From assembly GCA_049964655.1 (NCBI GenBank), contig JBMFXC010000062.1, positions 1 to 15,736 of the forward strand: 15,736 nt of DNA, written 5' to 3'. A program made the translations under genes and the position numbers. Source of the stretch: JAJZJT01 sp049964655 (GTDB lineage: Bacteria > Actinomycetota > Acidimicrobiia > Acidimicrobiales > RAAP-2). Under the pieces are notes generated by a model. It had not been told where the DNA came from and made no database searches. It saw only the letters and a program-made list of their open reading frames with translations. Of this stretch, positions 1 to 5,986 are shown piece after piece. How positions within the stretch are numbered: position 1 is the stretch's first letter; each line of letters begins with the position of its first letter.

Positions 1-1
1 C

Positions 2-877
2 CGGGCGCAGGCCGTCGGCACCTGTGGCGAGCTCGTCCAGGGAGTGCTGAGAAGTGGCGAGCACTTCCACGTCACCCTCCCGATCGACTGGCGAGCCGAG
101 GTCGCGCTCCGGGTCAAGAGCGCGCCGGACGTCACCGTCGACGGGCTCCCTCGGGGCAAGGAGAAGCTGGCACGGGCACTCGTGGCCACCGCCCGGCTCC
201 TCGGCACGGGCCCGGTGGCGATCGAGGTGAGGTCGAGCTCGACGCTGCCGGTCGGCAGGGGCATGGGCTCCAGCACTGCCGACGTGGTGGCCGGCGCCCG
301 TGCGCTGGCCGACGCCGTCGACGCTGTCCTGGCCCCGGAGCAGCTCGCCGGGATCGCCACGGGGATCGAGCGTTCCGACGGGACGATGTACGACGGTGTC
401 GTCGCCTTCTGCCCCCGGACCGGCCAACTGCTCCGCCGCTACCCCTGGCACCCGCGCTTCGCCGTCGTCATGGCCATCCCGCCCGAGCGGGTGCGGACCG
501 AGTCGGTCGACTTCACCGGAAAGGTCGCGCTCGCCCGCCACTTCGAGCAGCTTCTCGCCGACCTCGACGAGGCCACGGTCGATCGTGATCCCCTCGCCTT
601 CGCCGACGCGGCCACGCGCTCGGCTGCCCTCAACCAGCCCTTCCTGGCGAACCGGCTCTTCGACGTGCTGCGCCAGCGGCAGGCCCACCTGGGAGCGGCC
701 GGGACGGTCGTCGGGCACACTGGGACGGTGGCCGGGCTGCTCTTCCCCGTCGACGAGCACGTCGCCGACGGCGAGGCCGAGGCGCTCGGGCGGGCCCGGT
801 TCGCCGCCGAGGCGCTCGCTCCGGGCCTGGCGCGGGCACGTCTGGCCGTGACGCTCACCTCCGGTCGGGAAGCGTGA
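2..877 (+). CDS. pduX: PduX-type L-threonine kinase (GHMP kinase family), 5'-truncated
   Basis: Likely phosphorylates L-threonine to L-threonine-O-3-phosphate, the precursor of the aminopropanol linker of cobalamin; cytosolic. The reading frame is open from base 2, and the first visible residues include GTCGELVQG, the N-terminal signature of PduX-like GHMP kinases, so the true start lies left of the window. The GTG at 44 falls after this signature and is internal. The GHMP ATP-binding loop is visible as LPVGRGMGSSTA (about 247-282), followed by a helix rich in Ala. About 291 residues are visible, close to full length for the family. It is the only gene left of the first riboswitch, which faces it on the opposite strand. 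Another small-molecule GHMP kinase is possible, but the B12 context favours threonine kinase. Confidence 0.85.
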   Translation, partial: RAQAVGTCGELVQGVLRSGEHFHVTLPIDWRAEVALRVKSAPDVTVDGLPRGKEKLARALVATARLLGTGPVAIEVRSSSTLPVGRGMGSSTADVVAGARALADAVDAVLAPEQLAGIATGIERSDGTMYDGVVAFCPRTGQLLRRYPWHPRFAVVMAIPPERVRTESVDFTGKVALARHFEQLLADLDEATVDRDPLAFADAATRSAALNQPFLANRLFDVLRQRQAHLGAAGTVVGHTGTVAGLLFPVDEHVADGEAEALGRARFAAEALAPGLARARLAVTLTSGREA

Positions 878-889
878 CGATCCGGCGTC

Positions 890-918
890 CGCCGTGGTGA
901 CGGCTCGGCGCCACGGCG
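890..918. terminator. Hairpin downstream of pduX, possible terminator
   Basis: CGCCGTGG (890-897) is the exact reverse complement of CCACGGCG (911-918). Two further pairs (898/910 wobble, 899/909) leave a 9-nt loop. It begins 12 nt after the pduX stop codon. No T-tract follows on either strand, so it would be an unusual intrinsic terminator. It could act in both directions and might also end the minus-strand riboswitch transcript before it reaches pduX. Confidence 0.4.
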
Positions 919-1038
919 TCGTCCACCTGGCCACCATGTCGCCGCCGACGGCGGGTGCTCCCCGGGTCGCATCAGGCGCCGAGCGGTCGCGGGCGCGTCG
1001 TCGTTGCCGTGCTCCACTGGTCATGTCGTCCTCGCGTT

Positions 1039-1055
1039 CCCAAGGGGTCCTCGGG
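1039..1055 (-). promoter_or_regulatory. Hairpin directly 3' of the minus-strand riboswitch
   Basis: On the minus strand CCCGAGG pairs with CCTTGGG (one G-U pair) around a 3-nt loop, immediately after the aptamer's closing CAGGAGACCTGCCTG. This is where an expression platform belongs. No U-tract follows. On the minus strand GCGAGGA and an ATG (1024-1022) come next, so control of translation is as thinkable as termination. Confidence 0.4.
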
Positions 1056-1195
1056 CAGGCAGGTCTCCTGACTCCCGGATCGTCGCCGTCCCCGGCCTTC
1101 CCGCCCGTTCGGGCCGTGGCCTCAGATGGGGTTGGCTCCCCGGTCACAGTTGCGGGACAGTCCCGGACTCCCACCGGGTTCCCTGCGCTGCGGCG
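1056..1195 (-). promoter_or_regulatory. Cobalamin riboswitch on the minus strand, facing pduX
   Basis: Read on the minus strand, the segment carries the conserved blocks of the cobalamin (B12-element) aptamer in the right order: CAGGGAACCCGGTGGGAGTC, then CTGTCCCGCAACTGT, ACCGGGGAGCCAACCCCA, GGCCACGG, GGGAAGGCCGGGG and finally the B12 box GTCAGGAGACCTG. It closely resembles the second riboswitch near 11520. Both ends are approximate. Its 3' end points toward pduX, a plus-strand gene, and away from cobO, so no sense gene lies downstream within the window. It may give an antisense RNA to pduX, control a minus-strand gene left of the window, or be a displaced relic. Confidence 0.93.
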
Positions 1196-1198
1196 CCC

Positions 1199-1223
1199 AC
1201 GGTAGTCGACCACCGGTGGTCGA
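1199..1223 (-). promoter_or_regulatory. Predicted promoter of the minus-strand riboswitch with an 18-bp palindrome
   Basis: The minus strand has TACCGT (1204-1199), a TANNNT-type -10 box, so transcription would begin at about 1192, right at the aptamer's 5' end. One base further upstream is a perfect palindrome, TCGACCACCGGTGGTCGA (1206-1223), in the position of the spacer. No convincing -35 hexamer is seen. The palindrome may be the site of an activator or repressor. Confidence 0.5.
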
Positions 1224-1271
1224 GGCGACCCTCGGACCCCCGGTCGGTCCCTCCGGAGGTCCTCGGACCCC

Positions 1272-1300
1272 TTGTCGTCTCGGGGAGCCGTCGCTAGGGT
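1272..1300 (+). promoter_or_regulatory. Predicted cobO promoter giving a near-leaderless mRNA
   Basis: TTGTCG (1272-1277), a 17-nt spacer and TAGGGT (1295-1300) form a good housekeeping-type actinobacterial promoter. The cobO ATG at 1310 lies only 9 nt after the -10 box, so the mRNA would begin at or within a few bases of the start codon. AGGGTG (1296-1301) could act as a ribosome site only if transcription started elsewhere. No plus-strand riboswitch lies between this promoter and cobO. Confidence 0.55.
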
Positions 1301-1309
1301 GCCTACCCC

Positions 1310-1834
1310 ATGGCTCGCCCCCAGTCGCTCATCCTCGTCAACACCGGTCACGGTAAGGGAAAGTCCTCGGCCGCCTTCGGAGTCATGGCCCGTGGCTGGG
1401 CACGAGGATGGACCGTGGGCGTGGTCCAGTTCGTCAAGAGTGGCAAGTGGAAGACCGGTGAACGCAAGCTCGCCGACCACCTCGGCATCGAGTGGCACAC
1501 CCTGGGCGACGGGTTCACCTGGGAGTCGACCGACCTCGACGAGACGGCAGCCAAAGGACGGCACGCCTGGGAGGTGGCCCGCGACAAGCTGGCCTCGGGT
1601 GCCTACCAGCTCCTCATCCTCGACGAGCTGACCTACGCGGTGACCTACGGGTGGGTCCCGGTCGACGAGGTCGTCGCCGGGCTCGAGGCCCGTGCGCCGG
1701 GGACGAACGTGGTCGTCACCGGGCGCGACGCACCGCCGGAGCTCGTTGACATCGCCGACACGGTCACCGAGATGCGCAAGGTCAAGCACGCCTACGACCA
1801 GGGCATCCGGGCGAGCAAGGGCATCGAGTACTGA
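1310..1834 (+). CDS. cobO: Cob(I)yrinic acid a,c-diamide adenosyltransferase
   Basis: Transfers the 5'-deoxyadenosyl group of ATP to the Co(I) form of the corrin; cytosolic, CobA/CobO/BtuR family. The N-terminal NTGHGKGKSS (residues 11-20) is the altered P-loop of this family. The region around residues 95-103 (LLILDELTYA) matches the Walker-B-like strand and D-E-L motif. At 174 aa it has full family length. The ATG follows a -10 box by 9 nt, so translation is probably leaderless. It is the first gene of the main operon; its stop codon overlaps the apparent CTG start of cobB. The reaction needs cobalt reduced to Co(I), which may bear on the two redox proteins in this locus. Confidence 0.95.
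   Translation: MARPQSLILVNTGHGKGKSSAAFGVMARGWARGWTVGVVQFVKSGKWKTGERKLADHLGIEWHTLGDGFTWESTDLDETAAKGRHAWEVARDKLASGAYQLLILDELTYAVTYGWVPVDEVVAGLEARAPGTNVVVTGRDAPPELVDIADTVTEMRKVKHAYDQGIRASKGIEY
1817..1821 (+). promoter_or_regulatory. Ribosome binding site supporting the CTG start of cobB
   Basis: AAGGG lies within the 3' end of cobO, 9 nt before the CTG at 1831, a workable Shine-Dalgarno distance. It is the main sequence support for starting cobB at 1831 rather than at the in-frame CTG at 1855, which has no such element. Confidence 0.45.
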
Positions 1835-3219
1835 CCGGCGTCCTCGGCCCCCGGCTGGTTGTCGCCGGCGTCTCCTCCGGTGTCGGCAAGACGACGGTGG
1901 CCACCGGCGTGATGGCGGCGTTGCGCGCTCGCGGCACCAGGGTCGCAGCGGCCAAGGTCGGGCCCGACTACATCGACCCCGGCTACCACGCGCTCGCCAC
2001 CGGTCGCGCCGGCCGCAACCTCGACAGCTGGATCTGCGGCGAGGACGCCGTCGCCCCGCTGGCGGCACGAGCAGCGTCGGGAGCCGACCTGCTCGTCGTC
2101 GAAGGCGTGATGGGGCTCTTCGACGGAGCCTCCGGCGACGGCCCGGAGGCAAGCACGGCGTCGATCGCCCGCCTGCTCGACGCGCCGGTCGTGCTCGTCG
2201 TTGACGCCTCGGCCATGAGCCGGTCGGTGGCAGCGCTGGTGCACGGTTTCGCCAGCTTCGAGCCGGACGTCCGGGTCGCCGGCGTCGTGCTCAATCGCGT
2301 CGGCGGACCGAGCCACCTCGACCTGCTCCGGGAGGCGCTCGGACCCCTCGGAGTGCCGGTGCTCGGCGCGCTGCCCCGTGACGACACCTGGTCGTGGCGG
2401 GACCGCCACCTGGGTCTCGTGCCCGTCGCCGAGCAACCGTCGGCGGTCGCCGGCTCGCTCGTGCGTCTCGGCGCGGCGACGGCACGCTCGGTCGACCTGG
2501 ACGCGCTGGTGACGCTCGCCCGGGGGGCCCCGGAGCGGGTCGTCCCGGAGCCGCCCCTGCCCGAGCGCTCCGGGCACGCCCGGGTGGCCGTCGCCGCCGG
2601 CCCCGCCTTCGGCTTCGTCTACCCGGACAACCTCGAGGCCCTGGCCGCCGCCGGGGGCGAACTGCTCACCTTCGACCCGCTCGCAGATCCGGCGCTGCCC
2701 GACGGCGCCGAGGCCCTCTACCTCGGCGGAGGGTTCCCCGAGGTCTTCGCCGGCCAACTGGCTGCCAACGCGCCCCTGCTGGCCGACGTGCGGGCTCGTG
2801 TCGCAAACGGGCTGGTCACCTGGGCGGAGTGTGGCGGGCTGCTGTTCCTCGCCCGCTCGCTTGGTGGGGTGCCGCTGGTCGCCGCGGTGCCGGCCGAGGC
2901 GGAGATGACCGGGACGCTCACCCTCGGGTACCGGCGAGCGACCCTGCAGCGTCAGACGCCGCTCGGTCCCGCCGGCTCGGTGCTCCGGGGGCACGAGTTC
3001 CACTACTCCACCCTCGAGCCGTCCGGCGACGCCCTGGTGCTGGAGGGTCGCCACGGTCGCTCCCTCGGTGGGTTCGCCACGTCCAGCCTGCTCGCCACCT
3101 ACCTCCATCTCCATCTCGGTGGCGACCCCGGCCCCGCCGCCCGCTTTGTCGCTTCGGCAACCGCTCCTGGCACCCGGGTCCTCCCCGGTACGGAAGGGCC
3201 CCCAGTACGGGTGCGGTAG
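1831..3219 (+). CDS. cobB: Cobyrinic acid a,c-diamide synthase, apparent CTG start
   Basis: ATP- and glutamine-dependent amidation of the a and c acetate side chains of (hydrogeno)cobyrinic acid; CobB/CbiA family. From CTG 1831 the protein is 462 aa: an N-terminal dethiobiotin-synthetase-like ATPase with P-loop GVSSGVGKTT (13-22) and KVGPDYIDPGYH, then a class I glutamine amidotransferase domain with the nucleophile in AECGG (Cys334) and GHEFHYS. There is no ATG, GTG or TTG in frame between the upstream stop (1747) and GTG 1897, and starting at 1897 would delete the P-loop. CTG 1831 forms a CTGA overlap with the cobO stop and follows AAGGG by 9 nt. CTG 1855 is a weaker alternative, and a sequence error cannot be excluded. 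A 153-nt gap separates it from cobI. Confidence 0.92.
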   Translation: MTGVLGPRLVVAGVSSGVGKTTVATGVMAALRARGTRVAAAKVGPDYIDPGYHALATGRAGRNLDSWICGEDAVAPLAARAASGADLLVVEGVMGLFDGASGDGPEASTASIARLLDAPVVLVVDASAMSRSVAALVHGFASFEPDVRVAGVVLNRVGGPSHLDLLREALGPLGVPVLGALPRDDTWSWRDRHLGLVPVAEQPSAVAGSLVRLGAATARSVDLDALVTLARGAPERVVPEPPLPERSGHARVAVAAGPAFGFVYPDNLEALAAAGGELLTFDPLADPALPDGAEALYLGGGFPEVFAGQLAANAPLLADVRARVANGLVTWAECGGLLFLARSLGGVPLVAAVPAEAEMTGTLTLGYRRATLQRQTPLGPAGSVLRGHEFHYSTLEPSGDALVLEGRHGRSLGGFATSSLLATYLHLHLGGDPGPAARFVASATAPGTRVLPGTEGPPVRVR

Positions 3220-3271
3220 GGTCAGGCCGCAGCGCTGCGCGGCGGCATCCCTCGGCCGTCGGCGCGACCCG

Positions 3272-3325
3272 GACGTCGGGACGCGAGAGCCTGGGACGTC
3301 TGGGACGTCCGGCAGTCCAGACGTC
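3272..3325. repeat. Cluster of four GACGTC palindromes with a hairpin before cobI
   Basis: GACGTC occurs at 3272, 3295, 3304 and 3320 in the short cobB-cobI gap. The last copies also form an inverted repeat, GACGTCTGG (3295-3303) with CCAGACGTC (3317-3325), able to fold with a 13-nt loop. It could be a binding site for a dimeric regulator, an mRNA stem within the operon, or chance in GC-rich DNA. No clear -10 and -35 pair was found around it. Confidence 0.35.
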
Positions 3326-3362
3326 ACGAGACCAGCTGCAGTGCCGCGATGTCGCGTTCTAC

Positions 3363-3370
3363 GGAGAAGG
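3363..3370 (+). promoter_or_regulatory. Ribosome binding site that sets the cobI start
   Basis: GGAGAAGG lies just before the ATG at 3373, whereas the in-frame ATG at 3349 has no purine-rich element before it. The start is therefore placed at 3373. Confidence 0.6.
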
Positions 3371-3372
3371 AC

Positions 3373-4098
3373 ATGGCCCCGACCTTCATTGGCGTTGGCG
3401 TCGGACCGGGCGACCCCGGACTGGTGACGTTGAAAGCCGTCGCGGTGCTGCGGGCGGCCGACCGCGTCTTCGGGCCGACCATGGCGAGCGACGCGGTCGG
3501 TCGCGCCGAGTCGATCGTGAGCCAGGTGGCGCCCGAGGTCCGCGTCGAACGGCTCGTGTTCGCCATCCTGCGGGACGAGGCTGCTCGTGGTGCGGCGCAC
3601 GAGGCGGCGGCCGAGCAGGTGGTCGCCTGTCTGGAGGCCGACGAGCGGGTGGCCTTCGTCACGCTCGGCGACCCCAACGTCTACAGCACGTTCCACCACC
3701 TTGCGGCGCTGGTGTGCCAGCGGCTGCCGGCGACGGTGGTCGAGACCGTGCCCGGCATCATGGCCTTCCAGGACGTCGCGGCGCGCCGCGGGGCGCCGCT
3801 GCTCGACGGGAGCGAGCGCCTCCACCTGGTCAGCGCCGTCGACGGGCCCGAAGTCCTCGATGTCCCCCTCGCCGACGCCGACGCCGCAGTTGTGATCTAC
3901 AAGGGTGGGCGCTACGTGCCGGCCATCGCCGATCGCCTCGAGCGAGCCGGTCGCCTCGACGACGCCGTGCTCGGGGAGCTGCTCGGGCTGCCCGGCGAGC
4001 GGGTCGTCCCGCTGAAGGAGGCAGCGGCCGACCCGGCTGCCTACCTGGCGAGCGTCGTCGTCCCGCCAGGACGGACGGCTTCGGGAGGTCGACGGTGA
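3373..4098 (+). CDS. cobI: Precorrin-2 / cobalt-precorrin-2 C20-methyltransferase
   Basis: SAM-dependent methylation at C-20 of the macrocycle (CobI, or CbiL in the early-cobalt route). The N-terminal FIGVGVGPGDPGLVTLKAV is the first SAM-binding loop of tetrapyrrole methylases and is typical of CobI. VTLGDPNVYSTF (the GDP loop) and ETVPGIMAFQDVAAR follow in the expected order. It has 241 aa from ATG 3373, a normal length. The ATG at 3349 would add 8 residues unlike the family and has no ribosome site. Its stop overlaps the GTG start of cobM (GTGA). Whether it acts on metal-free or cobalt-loaded precorrin-2 cannot be read from sequence alone; CbiX, CbiD and CbiG in the same operon favour the cobalt form. 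Confidence 0.93.
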   Translation: MAPTFIGVGVGPGDPGLVTLKAVAVLRAADRVFGPTMASDAVGRAESIVSQVAPEVRVERLVFAILRDEAARGAAHEAAAEQVVACLEADERVAFVTLGDPNVYSTFHHLAALVCQRLPATVVETVPGIMAFQDVAARRGAPLLDGSERLHLVSAVDGPEVLDVPLADADAAVVIYKGGRYVPAIADRLERAGRLDDAVLGELLGLPGERVVPLKEAAADPAAYLASVVVPPGRTASGGRR

Positions 4099-4898
4099 TC
4101 TCCTTCGTCGGTGCCGGGCCCGGCGCCGACGACCTCATCACCGTGCGCGGCCGTGACCGTCTTGCGCGCGCCGACCTCGTCATCTGGGCGTCGTCGCTCG
4201 TGCCGGCGGCGCTCCTCGACCACGCCGGGGTGACGGCCGAGGTCGTCGACTCGAAGTCGATGACGCTGGAGGACGTCCTCGCCCTCTACGCGGCGCATCC
4301 CGAGGCGGCCATCGTCCGGCTCCACTCGGGTGACCCGTCGATCTACGGAGCGATCCAGGAGCAGATCGACTGGTGCGAGGCCAACGACCGACCCTATGAG
4401 ATCGTCCCGGGCGTCACTTCGCTTGCCGCCGCCGCCGCCGCCCTCGGGCGCGAGCTCACCATCCCGCGCGTGGCCCAGAGCGTCGTCATGACCCGGCTCG
4501 CCGGGCGCACGGTGGCGAGCATGCCTCCCGGCGAGTCGGTCCAAGCCTTCGCTGCCGTCGGCGCCACGATGGCGGTCTTCCTTTCGGCAGCCCGCCCGGC
4601 CGAACTGCAGGCGGCGCTGCTCGACGTCGGGTCCGCCTATGCGCCCGACACGCCGGCAGCGGTAGTCGTGCGGGTCTCGTGGCCGGACGAGGAGGTGGTG
4701 CGTACGACGGTCGGCGAGCTCGCCGACGCGATCGTCGCCACCGGAGCCACAACGACCGTGCTCGTCATCGTCGGGCCGGCACTGGCCGCTCCTGCCGCCC
4801 GCAGCCACCTCTACTCGCCGGCGTTCGCCCACCGCTACCGCCGCCGGTCGCTTCCCGGCACGACCAAGGGGCGCCCGGCCGGCCGGCGGAGACGATGA
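4095..4898 (+). CDS. cobM: Precorrin-4 / cobalt-precorrin-4 C11-methyltransferase
   Basis: SAM-dependent methylation at C-11 (CobM/CbiF). The start is GTG 4095, overlapping the cobI stop and preceded by GGGAGG (4083-4088). It opens with ISFVGAGPGADDLITVRG, the family's SAM loop. VIWASSLVP, RLHSGDPSIYGAIQEQ and EIVPGVTSLAAAAAALG follow in order, all strongly CobM/CbiF-like. 267 aa, normal length. The last 20 or so residues form a very basic tail (RRR and RRRR runs), probably disordered. The stop codon overlaps the ATG of cbiD by 4 nt. Confidence 0.94.
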   Translation: MISFVGAGPGADDLITVRGRDRLARADLVIWASSLVPAALLDHAGVTAEVVDSKSMTLEDVLALYAAHPEAAIVRLHSGDPSIYGAIQEQIDWCEANDRPYEIVPGVTSLAAAAAALGRELTIPRVAQSVVMTRLAGRTVASMPPGESVQAFAAVGATMAVFLSAARPAELQAALLDVGSAYAPDTPAAVVVRVSWPDEEVVRTTVGELADAIVATGATTTVLVIVGPALAAPAARSHLYSPAFAHRYRRRSLPGTTKGRPAGRRRR

Positions 4899-5986
4899 GG
4901 GGCGGGTGCGCGGTGGAGGCCTCTCCGAGCCAGCTACCCAGTTCCCGGCGTGGGCTAAGGACGGGTTGGACGACGGGCACGTGTGCCGCGGCGGCTGCCA
5001 AGGCGGCCGCCTCCGGCCTGCTCGCCGGGGTCGCTCCCGACCAGGTGGAGATCGGCCTGCCGAGCGGCCGGCGCGTCTCGTTCCCGGTCGAGGCCGAGGC
5101 GCCGTGGCGCTGCGTGGTGGTGAAGGACGCCGGGGACGACCCGGACTGCACCCATGGCGCGCGGATCACCGCGGCGGTGGCCGCGGGACGGGGGGAGACC
5201 GTGCTGCCGGCGGGGGAGGGGGTCGGCGTGGTGACTCTTCCGGGCCTCGGCCTGCCGGTCGGGGCCCCGGCCATCAACCCGGTCCCCCGCCGCATGATCA
5301 TGGCTGCGCTGGCCGAGGTGACCGACGATCCGCTCGAGGTGACCTTTTCGGTGCCGGGTGGCGAGGCGATGGCGGCACAGACGACGAACGCCCGCCTGGG
5401 CATCGTCGGCGGGATCTCCCTCCTCGGCACGACCGGGGTCGTCAGGCCGTTCTCGACGGCGGCCTACCGGGCCTCCGTCGTCCAGCAGGTCGAGGTCGCC
5501 GCGGCGCAGGGCCACGACCGCCTCGTGCTCGCCACCGGTCACCGGTCCGAGGCCGCTGCCCGGAGGCTCTGCCCCGATCTGGACGAGGTCTGCTTCGTCG
5601 AGGTGGGCGACTTCACCGGGATCGCCCTGCGCCGGGCGGCGGCGCGGGGGATCTCCTCGGTGCTTTTTGTGGGCATGGCCGGCAAGATCACCAAGCTGGC
5701 CAGCGGGGTGATGATGACCCACGTCCACCGGTCCGAGGTCGACGGCGCGTTCCTCGCGTCGCTGGCGGTGGCGGTGGACGCTCCTCGAGCGGTCCAGGCC
5801 GCGGCGACCGAGACGGCGACGGCCCGCCACTTCTTCGAGGTCTGCCTGGCCAACGGTTGCGTCGAGCCGCTCGAGGAGCTCTGCCGCCAAGCGCGCGCGG
5901 CCTGTCTCGCCCACGTCGCGCACGCCCTCTCCCTCGAGGTGGCGATGGTCGATTTCGAGGGCTCGGGGGTCGTGGCCCGTGCCTGA
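4895..5986 (+). CDS. cbiD: Cobalt-precorrin-5B C1-methyltransferase
   Basis: SAM-dependent C-1 methylation in the oxygen-independent pathway. The signature RTGWTTGTCAAAAAKAA appears near residue 20. Other family blocks are GAPAINPVPRRMI, VPGGEAMAAQTTNARLGIVGGISLLGTTG and VGMAGKITKLASGVMMTH. 363 aa, the usual CbiD length. ATG 4895 overlaps the cobM stop (ATGA) with GGAG only 3 nt before it. The in-frame GTG at 4913 would be a reasonable alternative start. CbiD is restricted to the cobalt-early route and replaces CobF, so this gene is one of the best indicators of which pathway the locus encodes. Confidence 0.95.
   Translation: MRGGCAVEASPSQLPSSRRGLRTGWTTGTCAAAAAKAAASGLLAGVAPDQVEIGLPSGRRVSFPVEAEAPWRCVVVKDAGDDPDCTHGARITAAVAAGRGETVLPAGEGVGVVTLPGLGLPVGAPAINPVPRRMIMAALAEVTDDPLEVTFSVPGGEAMAAQTTNARLGIVGGISLLGTTGVVRPFSTAAYRASVVQQVEVAAAQGHDRLVLATGHRSEAAARRLCPDLDEVCFVEVGDFTGIALRRAAARGISSVLFVGMAGKITKLASGVMMTHVHRSEVDGAFLASLAVAVDAPRAVQAAATETATARHFFEVCLANGCVEPLEELCRQARAACLAHVAHALSLEVAMVDFEGSGVVARA

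Larger units (their letters stand above)
878..1309. other. Gene-free divergent regulatory region between pduX and cobO
   Basis: 432 nt with no recognisable protein gene on either strand. It contains, in order: a hairpin just after the pduX stop (890-918); about 120 nt with nothing I recognise; a hairpin (1039-1055); a minus-strand cobalamin riboswitch (about 1056-1195) with its own -10 box and an 18-bp palindrome; a GC-rich stretch; and a plus-strand promoter for cobO. On the minus strand an ATG at 1024-1022, preceded by GCGAGGA, opens a frame that runs through the reverse complement of pduX. Its codons mirror the pduX codons exactly, the frame that stays open by chance in GC-rich DNA, so I do not call it a gene. 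Confidence 0.8.

Noticed and set aside
44..877. GTG at 44 as the pduX start
   Set aside because: The in-frame residues before it contain GTCGELVQG, the conserved N-terminus of the family, so the gene is cut by the window edge and the GTG is internal.
439..1024. Minus-strand open frames behind the first riboswitch (starts at GTG 1017 and ATG 1024)
   Set aside because: Mostly antisense to pduX; the ATG 1024 frame mirrors pduX codons, which stays open by chance at high GC, and neither product resembles a known family. Retained only as a possibility in the antisense finding.
1897..3219. GTG 1897 as the cobB start
   Set aside because: It would remove the P-loop GVSSGVGKTT, which is encoded in frame immediately upstream.
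1792..3825. 677-codon minus-strand open frame
   Set aside because: Antisense to cobB and cobI, which have clear family motifs; low-complexity product rich in Arg, Gly and Asp, typical of shadow frames.
3349..4098. ATG 3349 as the cobI start
   Set aside because: No ribosome binding site before it, and the eight extra residues do not fit the family; ATG 3373 follows GGAGAAGG.
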